Below, in pieces: positions 1 through 8,729 of a stretch of 17,054 nucleotides of DNA; the stretch's first letter is position 1; every line of letters begins with the position of its first letter. A program made the position numbers and the translations under genes. The notes under the pieces were generated by a model. That model searched no databases. It saw only the letters and a program-made list of their open reading frames with translations, and was not told where the DNA came from. This DNA comes from CAZWVR01 sp964637235. Lineage in GTDB: Bacteria > Bacteroidota > Bacteroidia > Bacteroidales > S143-33. The DNA is taken from NCBI GenBank assembly GCA_964637235.1, contig CAZWVR010000047.1, positions 1 to 17,054 on the forward strand, in the 5' to 3' direction.

Positions 1-1
1 G

Positions 2-76
2 AATGTTGTAAGCTTATCCGAAGGATTTGAAAAAATTAAAGCCTGGGTAAATTCATACTTTAATAGTCAAAGCTAA
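2..76 (+). CDS. 3' end of a gene upstream of cas5, presumably cas7 (partial)
   Basis: An open frame entering from the left edge ends at TAA (74-76) followed at once by a second TAA. Its 24 visible residues (NVVSLSEGFEKI...NSQS) are too few to identify a family. The call rests on position: the stop lies 4 bases before the cas5 start, on the same strand, and in type I-B operons the gene directly before cas5 is normally cas7, the backbone subunit of Cascade that coats the crRNA. The real gene start lies outside the window. It could also be another cascade subunit; the sequence alone does not decide. Confidence 0.5.
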   Translation, partial: NVVSLSEGFEKIKAWVNSYFNSQS

Positions 77-80
77 TAAT

Positions 81-815
81 ATGAAATTTTTAGGAATAAA
101 AATTAAGACAATTACTTCAACTTTTAGAAACGTTGAATTTCTCAATTTTCATAAAAGCTATAAATTACCTCCGCCTTTGACTGTTGTAGGACTGGCAGGT
201 TCAGCAATGGGGCTTAATCCACTGGAAGCTCAGAGTTTTTTTGAAGATAATAACCNNNNNNNNNNCCTTTTTATTGGAGTTTATGGTAAATCCGCTGGAA
301 CTGTTAAGGATTTATGGAAATTTCGGACATTGGACAAAAGAAAAGGGCGTGCAATAAGCATAATCCTAAAAGAAGTTTTGTTTGATAATAATTTCTATAT
401 CGTTTTTGGCTCCGACAAATCAGAAGCAATAAGAAAACTACATGAAGCATTTATTAATCCTAAATTTGCGTTATTTCTGGGAAATAATGACAATATTGCA
501 AAAATTGTAGATATTTTCAACCCTTGCTATGATATAAGCAGAACTGTGGAATATTGCATAATTAAAGGAAATATCATTGATAAAGTTCTTGAAACAGCCA
601 AAATTAATAAACTTGACTTTTCTATATATACAAAGGCAGAGCCTATTGTTTATAGCCTGCCTATAAGATTTGATTATAAAGAAGGACCATATAGCTTCCG
701 CACAGTAAAACAAAGAGCTGAGTTTTCTTTTGTTGCAGAAGCCATGCAACTGAATTTTGAGATTGAGGGAGTCAGGCTTGAAAATCAGATTTTTGTGCCT
801 ATTTTTAAATTTTGA
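81..815 (+). CDS. cas5: Cas5 subunit of type I (I-B-like) Cascade
   Basis: Cas5 is a RAMP-fold protein that binds the 5' handle of the crRNA and caps the Cas7 backbone in Cascade. The 244-residue length is usual for the I-B branch. The N-terminus is typical: a first beta strand (MKFLGIKIKTI), then a Phe-Arg pair and a Pro-rich segment running into a glycine-rich helix (KLPPPLTVVGLAGSAMGL, about residues 28-45), which matches the conserved PPxTxxGLLGAxLGL region of Cas5. A Gly-containing stretch GKSAGTVKDLWKFRT follows around residues 66-80. Bases 256-265 are N, so residues 59-62 are unknown; the frame stays open across the gap, but the true gap length may differ from ten. The start at 81 is 4 bases after the previous stop, and cas3 begins 6 bases after this stop, so all three genes are in one operon. 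I see no Shine-Dalgarno sequence. No Cas6-type catalytic role (as in Cas5d of type I-C) is expected. Confidence 0.85.
   Translation: MKFLGIKIKTITSTFRNVEFLNFHKSYKLPPPLTVVGLAGSAMGLNPLEAQSFFEDNNXXXXLFIGVYGKSAGTVKDLWKFRTLDKRKGRAISIILKEVLFDNNFYIVFGSDKSEAIRKLHEAFINPKFALFLGNNDNIAKIVDIFNPCYDISRTVEYCIIKGNIIDKVLETAKINKLDFSIYTKAEPIVYSLPIRFDYKEGPYSFRTVKQRAEFSFVAEAMQLNFEIEGVRLENQIFVPIFKF
256..265. other. Run of 10 N inside cas5
   Basis: Ten undetermined bases interrupt cas5 after codon 58. The reading frame remains open on both sides and the flanking residues fit a normal Cas5, so the missing piece is probably small. A run of exactly ten may be an arbitrary scaffold placeholder rather than a measured length. 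Confidence 0.97.
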
Positions 816-821
816 CATTAT

Positions 822-2978
822 ATGATTTTAGCGAAAACAAACCCAAATGAAAGTTTAGATGAGCATATTACATGGACATTAAATATTTTTAATCAAATAA
901 AAAAGATTTATTTAAAGATCTTGTCAGAAGATGATTGGGAAAACATAAAAAAGGCTGTTATACTTCATGATATAGGAAAAATTACAGATAATTTCCAAGA
1001 TTATATTCAAAAAGGACGGAGAAAAAATTTTTTCCGACATGAAATTTATTCTGCTGCTTTTATGTATTTTTCTAATCCATCATATTATAATAAAAATTTT
1101 TTTCCTATATGGGCTATCATATCTCATCATAAACCTTTAACAGAGTATTTTTTTATAGAAAATGTAGGAAAAAATATTGATATTACAACAAAAAGGATAG
1201 ATATTGAGAAATTTATAGAAAAGTTTCTTCATTCAGAAGAACAATACAAAAGAGTTTTAATAAACTTTACAAACTTCAATTTAAAAGATTTATCTAAATT
1301 TCTAAATAAAGTTTTTAAAGAACATCCAAAAAAATTAACTCACACAGACAGAATTAAATATATTTTTTATAAAGCAATATTACAAACCTGTGATTGGCTT
1401 GCCTCATCTCATACCATACCTGAATTAACAATTGATTACAACGAAAATTATTTGATTAAAGTATTAAGAAATAAACTGATAGCAGAGGGAAAAATATCCG
1501 GAAAGCAATCACTGCAATTTAGAGAGTTTCAGTTAAAAAGCCTAAAAAAAACTAATATTATAGCTATTGCCCCCACGGGAAGCGGAAAAACAGAAGCCGC
1601 TCTTTTGTGGGCATCTTTGAAGGAAAACCACTCAAAAATCCTATATCTACTCCCAACACGTAATACTGCTAATGCTATTTTTCTTAGATTACAGAAATAT
1701 TTTGGAAATAATAAAGTTTCTGTGGTACATAGCTCGGCTTACTTTTATAGAAAAGAGTTAGATGATTATAGCCATAAAAATTATTTGTTGGACAAAGTCT
1801 TTTATAGAGACATTACAGTAGCAACTGTTGACCAATTACTAACAATAGGTTATAATGTTGGATTCTGGGAACTGAAAACTTTTAATTTATTAGATGCCAA
1901 AATAATTATTGATGAATTACATATATACCAACCTTTTACCCTTGGATTAATAATTTCCTCGTTAAAATATTTATCTCAAAACTTTCATGCTAACTTTTAC
2001 TTAATGAGTGCTACAATGCCTCAGAAGTTAATAACAGTTTTGCAGAATGAATTAAATATTCCAGAGGAAAACATTATTATAGAGAATGAATTGCTTGAAC
2101 AGGCAAAAAATATTTATGAAATCAGGGAGAAAAATATATATGATTTGATACCAGAAATTGTTGAAGCAAGCAAAGAATACAGAAAAATTCTTATAGTACT
2201 AAATACAGTAAATGAAGCCATAAATGTTTATGAAAAGCTTTCAGAAAATATTTCACTAAAAAATCTTATGTGTTTTCATTCCCGTTTTACCAGCGTGGAC
2301 AGAATGAATAAAGAAAAAAGATTACTGGAAAATGAAACTAAAAATAAACCTATGATTTTAGTAGCTACTCAGGTGGTAGAGGTCAGTCTGGATATTGATT
2401 TTGATATATTATTTACAGAAAATGCCCCTATTGATGCAATTATTCAAAGAGCTGGCAGGGTAAACAGAAAAGGAAAAAAGAATAATACTAAGGTTATTAT
2501 ATTTAAAGAAAATGAGCAAACATATTATGTCTATAAATTTAAAGAAATTCTTAGCAGAACTTTTGAATTTTTCAAAGAAAATAATTCAAAAAAATTAACA
2601 GAAAAAGAATTGAGACTATCAGTTGACAAAGTCTATGAAAATATTGATATACAGAACGATAATGAATATAAACGGGCTCTCAATTTGTATAATGAAATTC
2701 AGCAGCAATATCACTATATAAAAGATGTAATTCCAAGTGATGAGAAACTTTATACCCGGATAGGTCTGGAAACACAGGAAGTTATTCCTCTATGCTTTAA
2801 ACAAGAGCTTGAAGATAAAGATGTTGCAGAAAAAATAAAATATGAAATTTCTATACGAAAAATTTATTGCAAAAAATTTTCTTGTATTCAGGATAAAGAT
2901 GGGTTTTTATATATTGATGCTGACTATAATTCTGAAAAAGGTTTGATTTTAAAAGAAAAAAAGATGGAGTTTATTTAA
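822..2978 (+). CDS. cas3: Cas3 HD nuclease-helicase fusion, type I CRISPR interference
   Basis: Cas3 is recruited to a Cascade R-loop, nicks the displaced DNA strand with its HD domain and degrades it while translocating 3' to 5'. Both halves are present in this 718-residue protein. The HD domain (about 1-200) keeps H15, the H49-D50 doublet in LHDIGK, H73, H102-H103 and D191 (TCDW), the usual metal ligands. The helicase half has a possible Q-motif Gln (Q237), Walker A APTGSGKT (250-257), motif II DELH (364-367; Cas3 usually has DExH), SAT (396-398) and motif VI QRAGRVNR (542-549). All catalytic motifs are intact, so interference should be active. The start is 6 bases after the cas5 stop. The C-terminal part (about 600-718) is the accessory region and is poorly conserved. 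The gene is the last intact cas gene in the window; the usual cas4-cas1-cas2 set does not follow. Confidence 0.95.
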   Translation: MILAKTNPNESLDEHITWTLNIFNQIKKIYLKILSEDDWENIKKAVILHDIGKITDNFQDYIQKGRRKNFFRHEIYSAAFMYFSNPSYYNKNFFPIWAIISHHKPLTEYFFIENVGKNIDITTKRIDIEKFIEKFLHSEEQYKRVLINFTNFNLKDLSKFLNKVFKEHPKKLTHTDRIKYIFYKAILQTCDWLASSHTIPELTIDYNENYLIKVLRNKLIAEGKISGKQSLQFREFQLKSLKKTNIIAIAPTGSGKTEAALLWASLKENHSKILYLLPTRNTANAIFLRLQKYFGNNKVSVVHSSAYFYRKELDDYSHKNYLLDKVFYRDITVATVDQLLTIGYNVGFWELKTFNLLDAKIIIDELHIYQPFTLGLIISSLKYLSQNFHANFYLMSATMPQKLITVLQNELNIPEENIIIENELLEQAKNIYEIREKNIYDLIPEIVEASKEYRKILIVLNTVNEAINVYEKLSENISLKNLMCFHSRFTSVDRMNKEKRLLENETKNKPMILVATQVVEVSLDIDFDILFTENAPIDAIIQRAGRVNRKGKKNNTKVIIFKENEQTYYVYKFKEILSRTFEFFKENNSKKLTEKELRLSVDKVYENIDIQNDNEYKRALNLYNEIQQQYHYIKDVIPSDEKLYTRIGLETQEVIPLCFKQELEDKDVAEKIKYEISIRKIYCKKFSCIQDKDGFLYIDADYNSEKGLILKEKKMEFI

Positions 2979-3140
2979 GAAAAACACTTCATTTTCCATC
3001 TACCCCTTTGCCCTTTTCCCAACATACCATTGCGGACACGGGATGGACACAAGCTCCGTGGATTTTTCGGTAATTTGTTCCGTGAGTATTCTCCGCTGTT
3101 GCACAATCATTTTGTGGACGGAGGCTTGCGTTATGCTTAA
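2979..3140 (+). pseudogene. Probable remnant of a cas6 N-terminus, without start codon
   Basis: Directly after the cas3 stop, in the same frame, an open stretch of 53 codons ends at TAA (3138-3140). It has no ATG. From about 3030 it reads ...RDGHKLRGFFGNLF (to 3080), then SPLLHNHF and GGLRYA up to the stop. This resembles the conserved N-terminal part of Cas6 CRISPR-RNA endonucleases, where an F/LRG segment is followed by an (F/L)HNH(L/F) segment and an YxYPLxQYK segment; here the stop falls just where YPLxQYK would come. Bases 3021-3140 are 47% G+C (56 of 120), far above the roughly 28-30% of cas3, which suggests separate descent. The family assignment is from memory of the motif, not a search. 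Alternatives: a chance open frame, or a structured non-coding element, since CAAGCTCCGT (3050-3059) and ACGGAGGCTTG (3118-3128) are nearly complementary. Confidence 0.45.
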
Positions 3141-3201
3141 TTTTTAAAGTATGCAACATTTTTTTTTATTTTAATCTTTTAATTGATTAAAAACTCTTAC
3201 T

Positions 3202-5721
3202 ATGAAAAAATTTTCTCTATTATTATGGGCAATGTTATTTTATTTTGGGCTGTATGCTCAACATTTCAGTAGAATACTTATTCCTGATGGGATGAAAAAG
3301 ATATCTCAATTAGCTGCTTTGGGTATTCCTGTTGATGATGCTTTTGCGCGAAAAGATGGTTTAATCATTGAACTAAATGATAATGAACTCCATCTATTGC
3401 AAGAACATCAAATACATTACCAGGTTTTAATTAAGGACGTAAAAGCCTATTATAAAAAACGTATTGCAAGTGTTTCTGAGGTAAAATATCCTAAGGATAC
3501 ACCTGAACATTTCCATTTAGGTTCTATGGGAGGTAATCTAACCTATGAGGAATTATTAGCAGAGCTTGATAGTATGCATAATCTTTATCCTAACCTTATT
3601 AGTGAAAAGACGCCTATAAGCACAGATACTATAACATGGGAGGGTAGAGAAATTTATTATGTAAAATTAACTGCTAATGTAAATCAACCTAATAATCGTC
3701 CGGAAGTTTTATATACAGGTTTGCACCATGCAAGAGAGCCTGTATCTATGATGCAACTTGTATATTTGATGTGGTGGCTTCTTGAAAATTATGGCATAGA
3801 TGATGAAGCTACTTATTTTTTGGATAATTTCAATATTTACTTTGTACCTTGTGTAAATCCTGATGGATACGTGTATAATGAAACTACTGATCCTGATGGA
3901 GGAGGAATGTGGCGTAAGAACAGACGAGATAATGGCGATGGAACTTATGGCGTAGATTTAAATAGAAATTATACTTTTAACTGGGGATATGATGATAATG
4001 GTTCCTCTCCCGATCCATCAAGTGATACTTACAGAGGGCCATCTCCCGCCTCTGAACCAGAAACTAAGTTAATGATAAGCTTTATTGAGCGGCATAATTT
4101 TAAACTTATTTTAAATCATCATACATACAGTAATCTTTTAATTTATCCTTATGGTTATGATGAAGTTTATCCCGAAGACTATGATGTATTTAGAACCTAT
4201 GCCACAATAATGACTCGTGTAAATCATTTTGCTATCGGTACTCCTTGGGAATTACTATATCCTGTTAACGGAGATGCTAATGATTGGGCGTATGGTACTC
4301 ATCAAATTTTAGCAATGACACCAGAAACAGGTGGATATCAAGACGGATTTTGGCCTTCTTCTGATAGAATTATTCCCCTATGCGAAAATAATATGGAAAT
4401 GAATAAATTTTTAATAAGATTAACTGGTAAATATGCAGAAGCTCAAGACGCCGGAGATGCTCAAATACCAATTTTTGGATATGAAAAAATTAAATTACAA
4501 TGTTTAGGTCAAGACACTAATGCTACTTTTAAAGTTTATTTAACAGGAGACAAGGTATTATACTCGGATACTTTGACTTTTTCTGATATGTCACTGCTCG
4601 AAATTCGCGCAGATTCTTTATTCTATCTCTTAGATACAAATCTTACAGCCAATGATACCCTTTCTTTTGATATTGCTGTTGACAATGGTTTAATAACATA
4701 CAAATTCCCTGCGCATAAAAAGATTGAAAAGATACAAACTATATTTTATGACCCTTGCGATAATATGAACAATTGGATTTCAAATCAATGGAATATTACT
4801 ACCGATGATTTCCATTCTGCGCCGTCATCAATTACAGATTCTCCTGATGGAAATTATCAGAATAATACTTCTAATACAATAACTTCCGAATCAATAGATA
4901 TTTCCGGTTATAATAACTTGTTTCTGAGTTTTTGGGCAAAATGGGATATTGAAAATGATTATGATTACAACTATATACAAATTAGTCCAGATGGCACAAA
5001 CTGGCATTATATAGAAACTCAGTATGCACAAGATAATGGACACGGTACTGCCTATACCGGCTCTCATGATTGGGTGAACGACTATGCAGATATTTCTCAA
5101 TATGCTTCATCTAATTTTAAAATCCGTTTTACTTTAAATTCAGATCAATCTATCACAGGTGATGGTTTTTATTTTGACGATTTAAAAATTTTTGCACGTA
5201 GAGAAAATACTCCACCACAAATAACAGGGCAAAATCAGATATCTTTTAACGGAGATAGATATACTATTACCCCTAACGATATACAAATTAATGACCCTGA
5301 TAATGATAATAAGTTTTTTGTCTTTGTATATCCTGGGGAGGGATATCACGTCGAAAATTTTAATACTATTGTCTTAGATAATGGTTATAAAGGTATTTTA
5401 CATGTTCCGGTAAAAGTACACGATGGCTATGATTTCAGTAATTTTTATACTTTGACAGTTAATGCTTCTACAAATGTTGAGATAAGTAAAAATTTAACTA
5501 TATATCCGAATCCTGTTAAAAATTTTATAGTGATATCTGCTGATAAAAATATTCGTAATGTTGAAATCTATACCCAGAATGGTAGAAAATTAATGAGCTA
5601 TCCTATTAACAAATTATATACAAAAATTAACTTTGCTTCTTATCCTTCGGGAGTTTATTTTTTGAAAATTATAACAGATGATGGAGTGAGAAGTGCTAAA
5701 ATTATAAAAATTAACAATTAG
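3202..5721 (+). CDS. Secreted M14 zinc carboxypeptidase with type IX secretion sorting domain
   Basis: An 839-residue extracellular metallo-carboxypeptidase that would remove C-terminal residues from peptides. Residues 1-19 (MKKFSLLLWAMLF...) form a signal peptide. Residues 20-95 look like a propeptide-type domain. The M14 domain (about 105-410) has the zinc ligands H176 and E179 (HHAREP) and H307 (NHHTYSN), the substrate-binding DLNRN (252-256), and the catalytic base E375 in TPETGG. After it come a linker domain, a MAM/CUB-like beta domain (about 514-664, starting YDPCDNMNNW and ending FYFDDLKIF), a cadherin-like domain (about 668-755), and a type A sorting domain (about 764-839) beginning with TIYPNPV and ending in a short basic tail. 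The sorting domain is recognised by the type IX (Por) secretion system, which anchors or releases the protein at the outer surface. The gene stands alone, 223 bases after cas3, and is followed by a strong terminator. Nutrient peptide degradation is the likely role. Confidence 0.93.
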   Translation: MKKFSLLLWAMLFYFGLYAQHFSRILIPDGMKKISQLAALGIPVDDAFARKDGLIIELNDNELHLLQEHQIHYQVLIKDVKAYYKKRIASVSEVKYPKDTPEHFHLGSMGGNLTYEELLAELDSMHNLYPNLISEKTPISTDTITWEGREIYYVKLTANVNQPNNRPEVLYTGLHHAREPVSMMQLVYLMWWLLENYGIDDEATYFLDNFNIYFVPCVNPDGYVYNETTDPDGGGMWRKNRRDNGDGTYGVDLNRNYTFNWGYDDNGSSPDPSSDTYRGPSPASEPETKLMISFIERHNFKLILNHHTYSNLLIYPYGYDEVYPEDYDVFRTYATIMTRVNHFAIGTPWELLYPVNGDANDWAYGTHQILAMTPETGGYQDGFWPSSDRIIPLCENNMEMNKFLIRLTGKYAEAQDAGDAQIPIFGYEKIKLQCLGQDTNATFKVYLTGDKVLYSDTLTFSDMSLLEIRADSLFYLLDTNLTANDTLSFDIAVDNGLITYKFPAHKKIEKIQTIFYDPCDNMNNWISNQWNITTDDFHSAPSSITDSPDGNYQNNTSNTITSESIDISGYNNLFLSFWAKWDIENDYDYNYIQISPDGTNWHYIETQYAQDNGHGTAYTGSHDWVNDYADISQYASSNFKIRFTLNSDQSITGDGFYFDDLKIFARRENTPPQITGQNQISFNGDRYTITPNDIQINDPDNDNKFFVFVYPGEGYHVENFNTIVLDNGYKGILHVPVKVHDGYDFSNFYTLTVNASTNVEISKNLTIYPNPVKNFIVISADKNIRNVEIYTQNGRKLMSYPINKLYTKINFASYPSGVYFLKIITDDGVRSAKIIKINN

Positions 5722-5737
5722 AAAATTTATTATATCC

Positions 5738-5784
5738 AAAGACAGAAGTGGGCTATTTTGGCGTAGTCTGCTTCTGTCTTTTTT
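5738..5784 (+). terminator. Rho-independent terminator of the carboxypeptidase gene
   Basis: The arms 5738-5755 and 5764-5781 pair along 18 positions around an 8-base loop. The outer 11 pairs (AAAGACAGAAG with CTTCTGTCTTT) are perfect; the inner 7 include three G-U pairs. A run of T follows (5779-5784). It starts 16 bases after the stop codon. Because the outer stem also begins with AAA, it could work to some degree in both directions. Confidence 0.88.
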
Positions 5785-5942
5785 ATTAGTAAAAATGAAA
5801 TCAATTGAATATGTTTCCTATTGCCCTTTGCTTTTCATTATAAATTAAAGCCTCATAATTAGTTTAATTGTTCTGCACAAAAAAAATTAATTAAAAAAAA
5901 GCTTTGGTTAAATATTTGCTTTTAATTCAGAAATTTTTTATT

Positions 5943-5950
5943 TACTTTTG
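5943..5950 (+). promoter_or_regulatory. Possible Bacteroidota -7 box (TACTTTTG) for the hemerythrin sensor
   Basis: TACTTTTG matches the TAnnTTTG -7 consensus exactly and lies 17 bases before the ATG at 5968. The nearest TTTG that could be a -33 box is at 5915-5918, 24 bases upstream, longer than the usual 19-21. The call therefore rests on the -7 element alone. Confidence 0.4.
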
Positions 5951-5967
5951 TTCAAAATAGTAGTGTT

Positions 5968-8700
5968 ATGATTAGGTTTAAAGATATTAGCCTACGGTTG
6001 AAATTTATATACATCGTAATTTTAATAATGATTTTGGCAATAGGGTTTGGTATTTTAATTTATAATGCTGATTATAAAGAAAATAAAATTAAATCTAATT
6101 TGGAAGCTATCCATAGTTTAAAAACAGAGATATATAAATTTGAATCTAAATTATCTCAGTTAGAAATTCTTACTTATAATATTGCTTCTGAGAGCAGAAA
6201 AGAGAAGCTTTACTTTTATCATAGAAAATTACTGGAATATAAATTAGTTTTTGATACTCTTATGAATTTGGATTGGAGGAGATATAAACCAATATTAGCA
6301 GAGCATGAATTTACCGAAGTGAACTTTAATTTAATGGATACAGTATTTTCATATAAGAAGCGGGTAAAATCTATTTTTGCAGCTATTGGGACAATGTATA
6401 GATATAAAGAATTAGTCTTAAATGAAAAACTTATTCGCGAAAATTATAGACAATTACTCGAAGAACAAGCTTCACTTCGGGATTTATATTTAACAATGGA
6501 TTCTGTTAGAATTGAAACTATTGTAAACAAATTGCTTTTTACATATCGTGATGAAGTTGATAGATATAAAGATTTTATTACTGAACGGGTCAATGGAGCT
6601 TTACATTCATTGAATGTTATTGATAATATGCTTACAGATATAGAATATCGCTATTATAGTCAAGTCCATAAAGTTTCTCACCGAAAGCTTGTATATGCAG
6701 CAATCTTTATTATACTTTTTGTATTCTTAGTTTTGTTTATTTCTTACTATTTAATAGATAAAATGTGGCAACCGCTTCATGAAATTATTGAAATAACAAA
6801 TAAACTTTCAATAGGAGAACTCCCTGAATATAAAGCAGAAGATAGATATGATGAGGTCGGACTTATCGGAGAAACATTGGAAAAGCTTGTGCTTGGATTA
6901 AAACAGACAATAAATTTTGCCCAAGCATTAAGTAAAGGTAATTTTGATTATAAATTTAAGCCAATGTCAGAGAAAGACGTTCTTGGTGCGGCTCTTATTG
7001 AGATGAGAGAAAGTCTTTTATTAGCAAAAAAAGAAGAAGAAAAACGAAAAAAAGAGGACTATATACGAAATAGAAGTGCAGAAGCTACTGCTTTATTTGC
7101 AGATATACTTCGTAAATACCAAAATAAATTAGATAAACTCGGCGATGAGATTATTATCAATCTTGTGCGATTTTTTAACGCAAATCAAGGTATGTTCTTT
7201 ATTTTAAATGATAAAGATGAAAGCCATAAATATTTGGAGCTTCTCTCTGCGTACGCTTGGAATAGAAAAAAATATCTTGATAAGATAATTGAAATAGGCG
7301 AAGGACTTGTCGGGGCTGTGGCAATAGAAAAATTTACTGTATATATGACAGATGTCCCAGAAGATTATATTGAAATAAAATCTGGTACAGGAGAAGCCTC
7401 TCCTACCTCAATTTTAATTGTACCTTTGATTAGTAATGATGAGGTGCTTGGAGTGATAGAAATTGCTTCTTTTTATGAATTTGAAGCTTATGAAATTCAA
7501 TTGATTGAGAATATTGCCGAAAGTATTGCAGCAACTCTTAGAACTGCAAAAATGAATGAACAAACAGCTGAATTATTGGAGAGATTTCAAGTCCAGACAG
7601 CTGAAATGAAAGAACAAGAACTTGTTATGCGACAAACTATTGAAACTCTGAGAAAAACAGAAGAAGAGTATAGAAAAAAAGAAAAAGAACTTCAAGAATC
7701 ACTTAAAGATTTGGAAGCTCTTAATAAACAGCTCCAATATAAAGATGAGCAACTTAAATTAGAAGTAGAAAAAATTAAAAAACAATATCGTGAAAAATTA
7801 GAGCAACTTGAAAAGCATAAAAAGCTTACTGATGAAATATTAAAAGCTACCTTAGCCGCTATATTTATAGTTAACTCAGAGGGAAAAATTACTTTTGTAA
7901 ATAAATCTGCATTAGACCAATTTGGTTATTCCGAAGAAGATTATAAAAATAAAACAATTGATAAATTTTTTGATATTGTCATTCCTAAGGGTGAAACTTT
8001 ATATTCATATTTTAAAAATAATATACAAGAATTTAAAGAAAAAGGCAAAGAGCTTAAATTTATAAATAAATATGGAGAAAGAATTGATGTTTTGGTACAT
8101 GTTATTGAGAAATTTGATGAATTGATTTTATTTGTTAAAAATATGGCTTTCTATAAAGAAAGACAGCAGCAGATTGAAAAGCAAATTGAGCAGTATATGA
8201 AGAATGAACTTGAATTATTAAGGAAAATAGAACTGCTCAAAGATATTTTAAGACAAAATAACATTCCGGAACCTGATTTTTCTATAATTAAGAAAAAATT
8301 AGTTGATTTCTCTGAAAAATTCCATCTTGGTATAGAAGTAATAGATAAACAACATGCTAAATGGTTTGAATTTATCAATAAATTATATCTGGCTCTTGAA
8401 CAAGGCGAAGCACGATCTAAACTTAATGAAGTTTTTAAAGAATTAGTAGATTATACAAATTATCATTTTGGATTTGAGGAAAAATATATGAAAGATTTTA
8501 AACTGCCTATATATGAAAGTCATAAGAATAAACATCAGGAATTTGTGAGTTCTTTATTAGAATTATATAATGAATATCTTTCTGGAAAGGTGGATACACC
8601 TTATAAATTATTGCTTACTTTGAAAAAATGGGTCGAAAGTCATGTATTATACGATGATAGAAAATATGCAGATGATTTCCGTAAACATGGTTTAAAATAA
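5968..8700 (+). CDS. Membrane sensor: HAMP-GAF-PAS-bacteriohemerythrin
   Basis: A 910-residue inner-membrane protein. TM1 is about 12-32, a helical extracytoplasmic sensor region spans 33-240, and TM2 is about 241-263. A HAMP domain follows (264-317, with DEVG at 295-298), then a second HAMP-like unit (about 318-365, with DVLG at 337-340). A GAF domain occupies about 372-527, a long charged coiled coil 528-622, and a PAS domain 623-730, then another coiled coil to about 775. The C-terminus is a complete bacteriohemerythrin with all seven di-iron ligands: H796, H833, E837, H852, H856, H892 and D897 (H, HxxxE, HxxxH, HxxxxD). Such domains bind O2 or sense redox or NO. There is no histidine kinase, methyl-accepting, GGDEF or phosphatase domain, so signalling must occur through a partner protein. 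It is preceded by an isolated promoter-like box and ends 29 bases from the convergent gene at 8730. Its ligand and partner are unknown. Confidence 0.88.
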   Translation: MIRFKDISLRLKFIYIVILIMILAIGFGILIYNADYKENKIKSNLEAIHSLKTEIYKFESKLSQLEILTYNIASESRKEKLYFYHRKLLEYKLVFDTLMNLDWRRYKPILAEHEFTEVNFNLMDTVFSYKKRVKSIFAAIGTMYRYKELVLNEKLIRENYRQLLEEQASLRDLYLTMDSVRIETIVNKLLFTYRDEVDRYKDFITERVNGALHSLNVIDNMLTDIEYRYYSQVHKVSHRKLVYAAIFIILFVFLVLFISYYLIDKMWQPLHEIIEITNKLSIGELPEYKAEDRYDEVGLIGETLEKLVLGLKQTINFAQALSKGNFDYKFKPMSEKDVLGAALIEMRESLLLAKKEEEKRKKEDYIRNRSAEATALFADILRKYQNKLDKLGDEIIINLVRFFNANQGMFFILNDKDESHKYLELLSAYAWNRKKYLDKIIEIGEGLVGAVAIEKFTVYMTDVPEDYIEIKSGTGEASPTSILIVPLISNDEVLGVIEIASFYEFEAYEIQLIENIAESIAATLRTAKMNEQTAELLERFQVQTAEMKEQELVMRQTIETLRKTEEEYRKKEKELQESLKDLEALNKQLQYKDEQLKLEVEKIKKQYREKLEQLEKHKKLTDEILKATLAAIFIVNSEGKITFVNKSALDQFGYSEEDYKNKTIDKFFDIVIPKGETLYSYFKNNIQEFKEKGKELKFINKYGERIDVLVHVIEKFDELILFVKNMAFYKERQQQIEKQIEQYMKNELELLRKIELLKDILRQNNIPEPDFSIIKKKLVDFSEKFHLGIEVIDKQHAKWFEFINKLYLALEQGEARSKLNEVFKELVDYTNYHFGFEEKYMKDFKLPIYESHKNKHQEFVSSLLELYNEYLSGKVDTPYKLLLTLKKWVESHVLYDDRKYADDFRKHGLK

Positions 8701-8729
8701 GAATATTAGCTTTGTGGCTTTTGTTTAAA

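Noticed and set aside
471..818. Reverse open frame of 115 codons across cas5
   Set aside because: It is antisense to a well-supported Cas5 and shows no family features.
3111..3145. Promoter for the carboxypeptidase gene (TTTG at 3111, TAATTTTT at 3138)
   Set aside because: The spacing of 23 and the imperfect -7 box are weak, and the leader would be almost 60 bases.
5968..8700. Call as histidine kinase or methyl-accepting chemotaxis protein
   Set aside because: No H-box, N/G boxes or MCP hairpin are visible; the C-terminus is hemerythrin.
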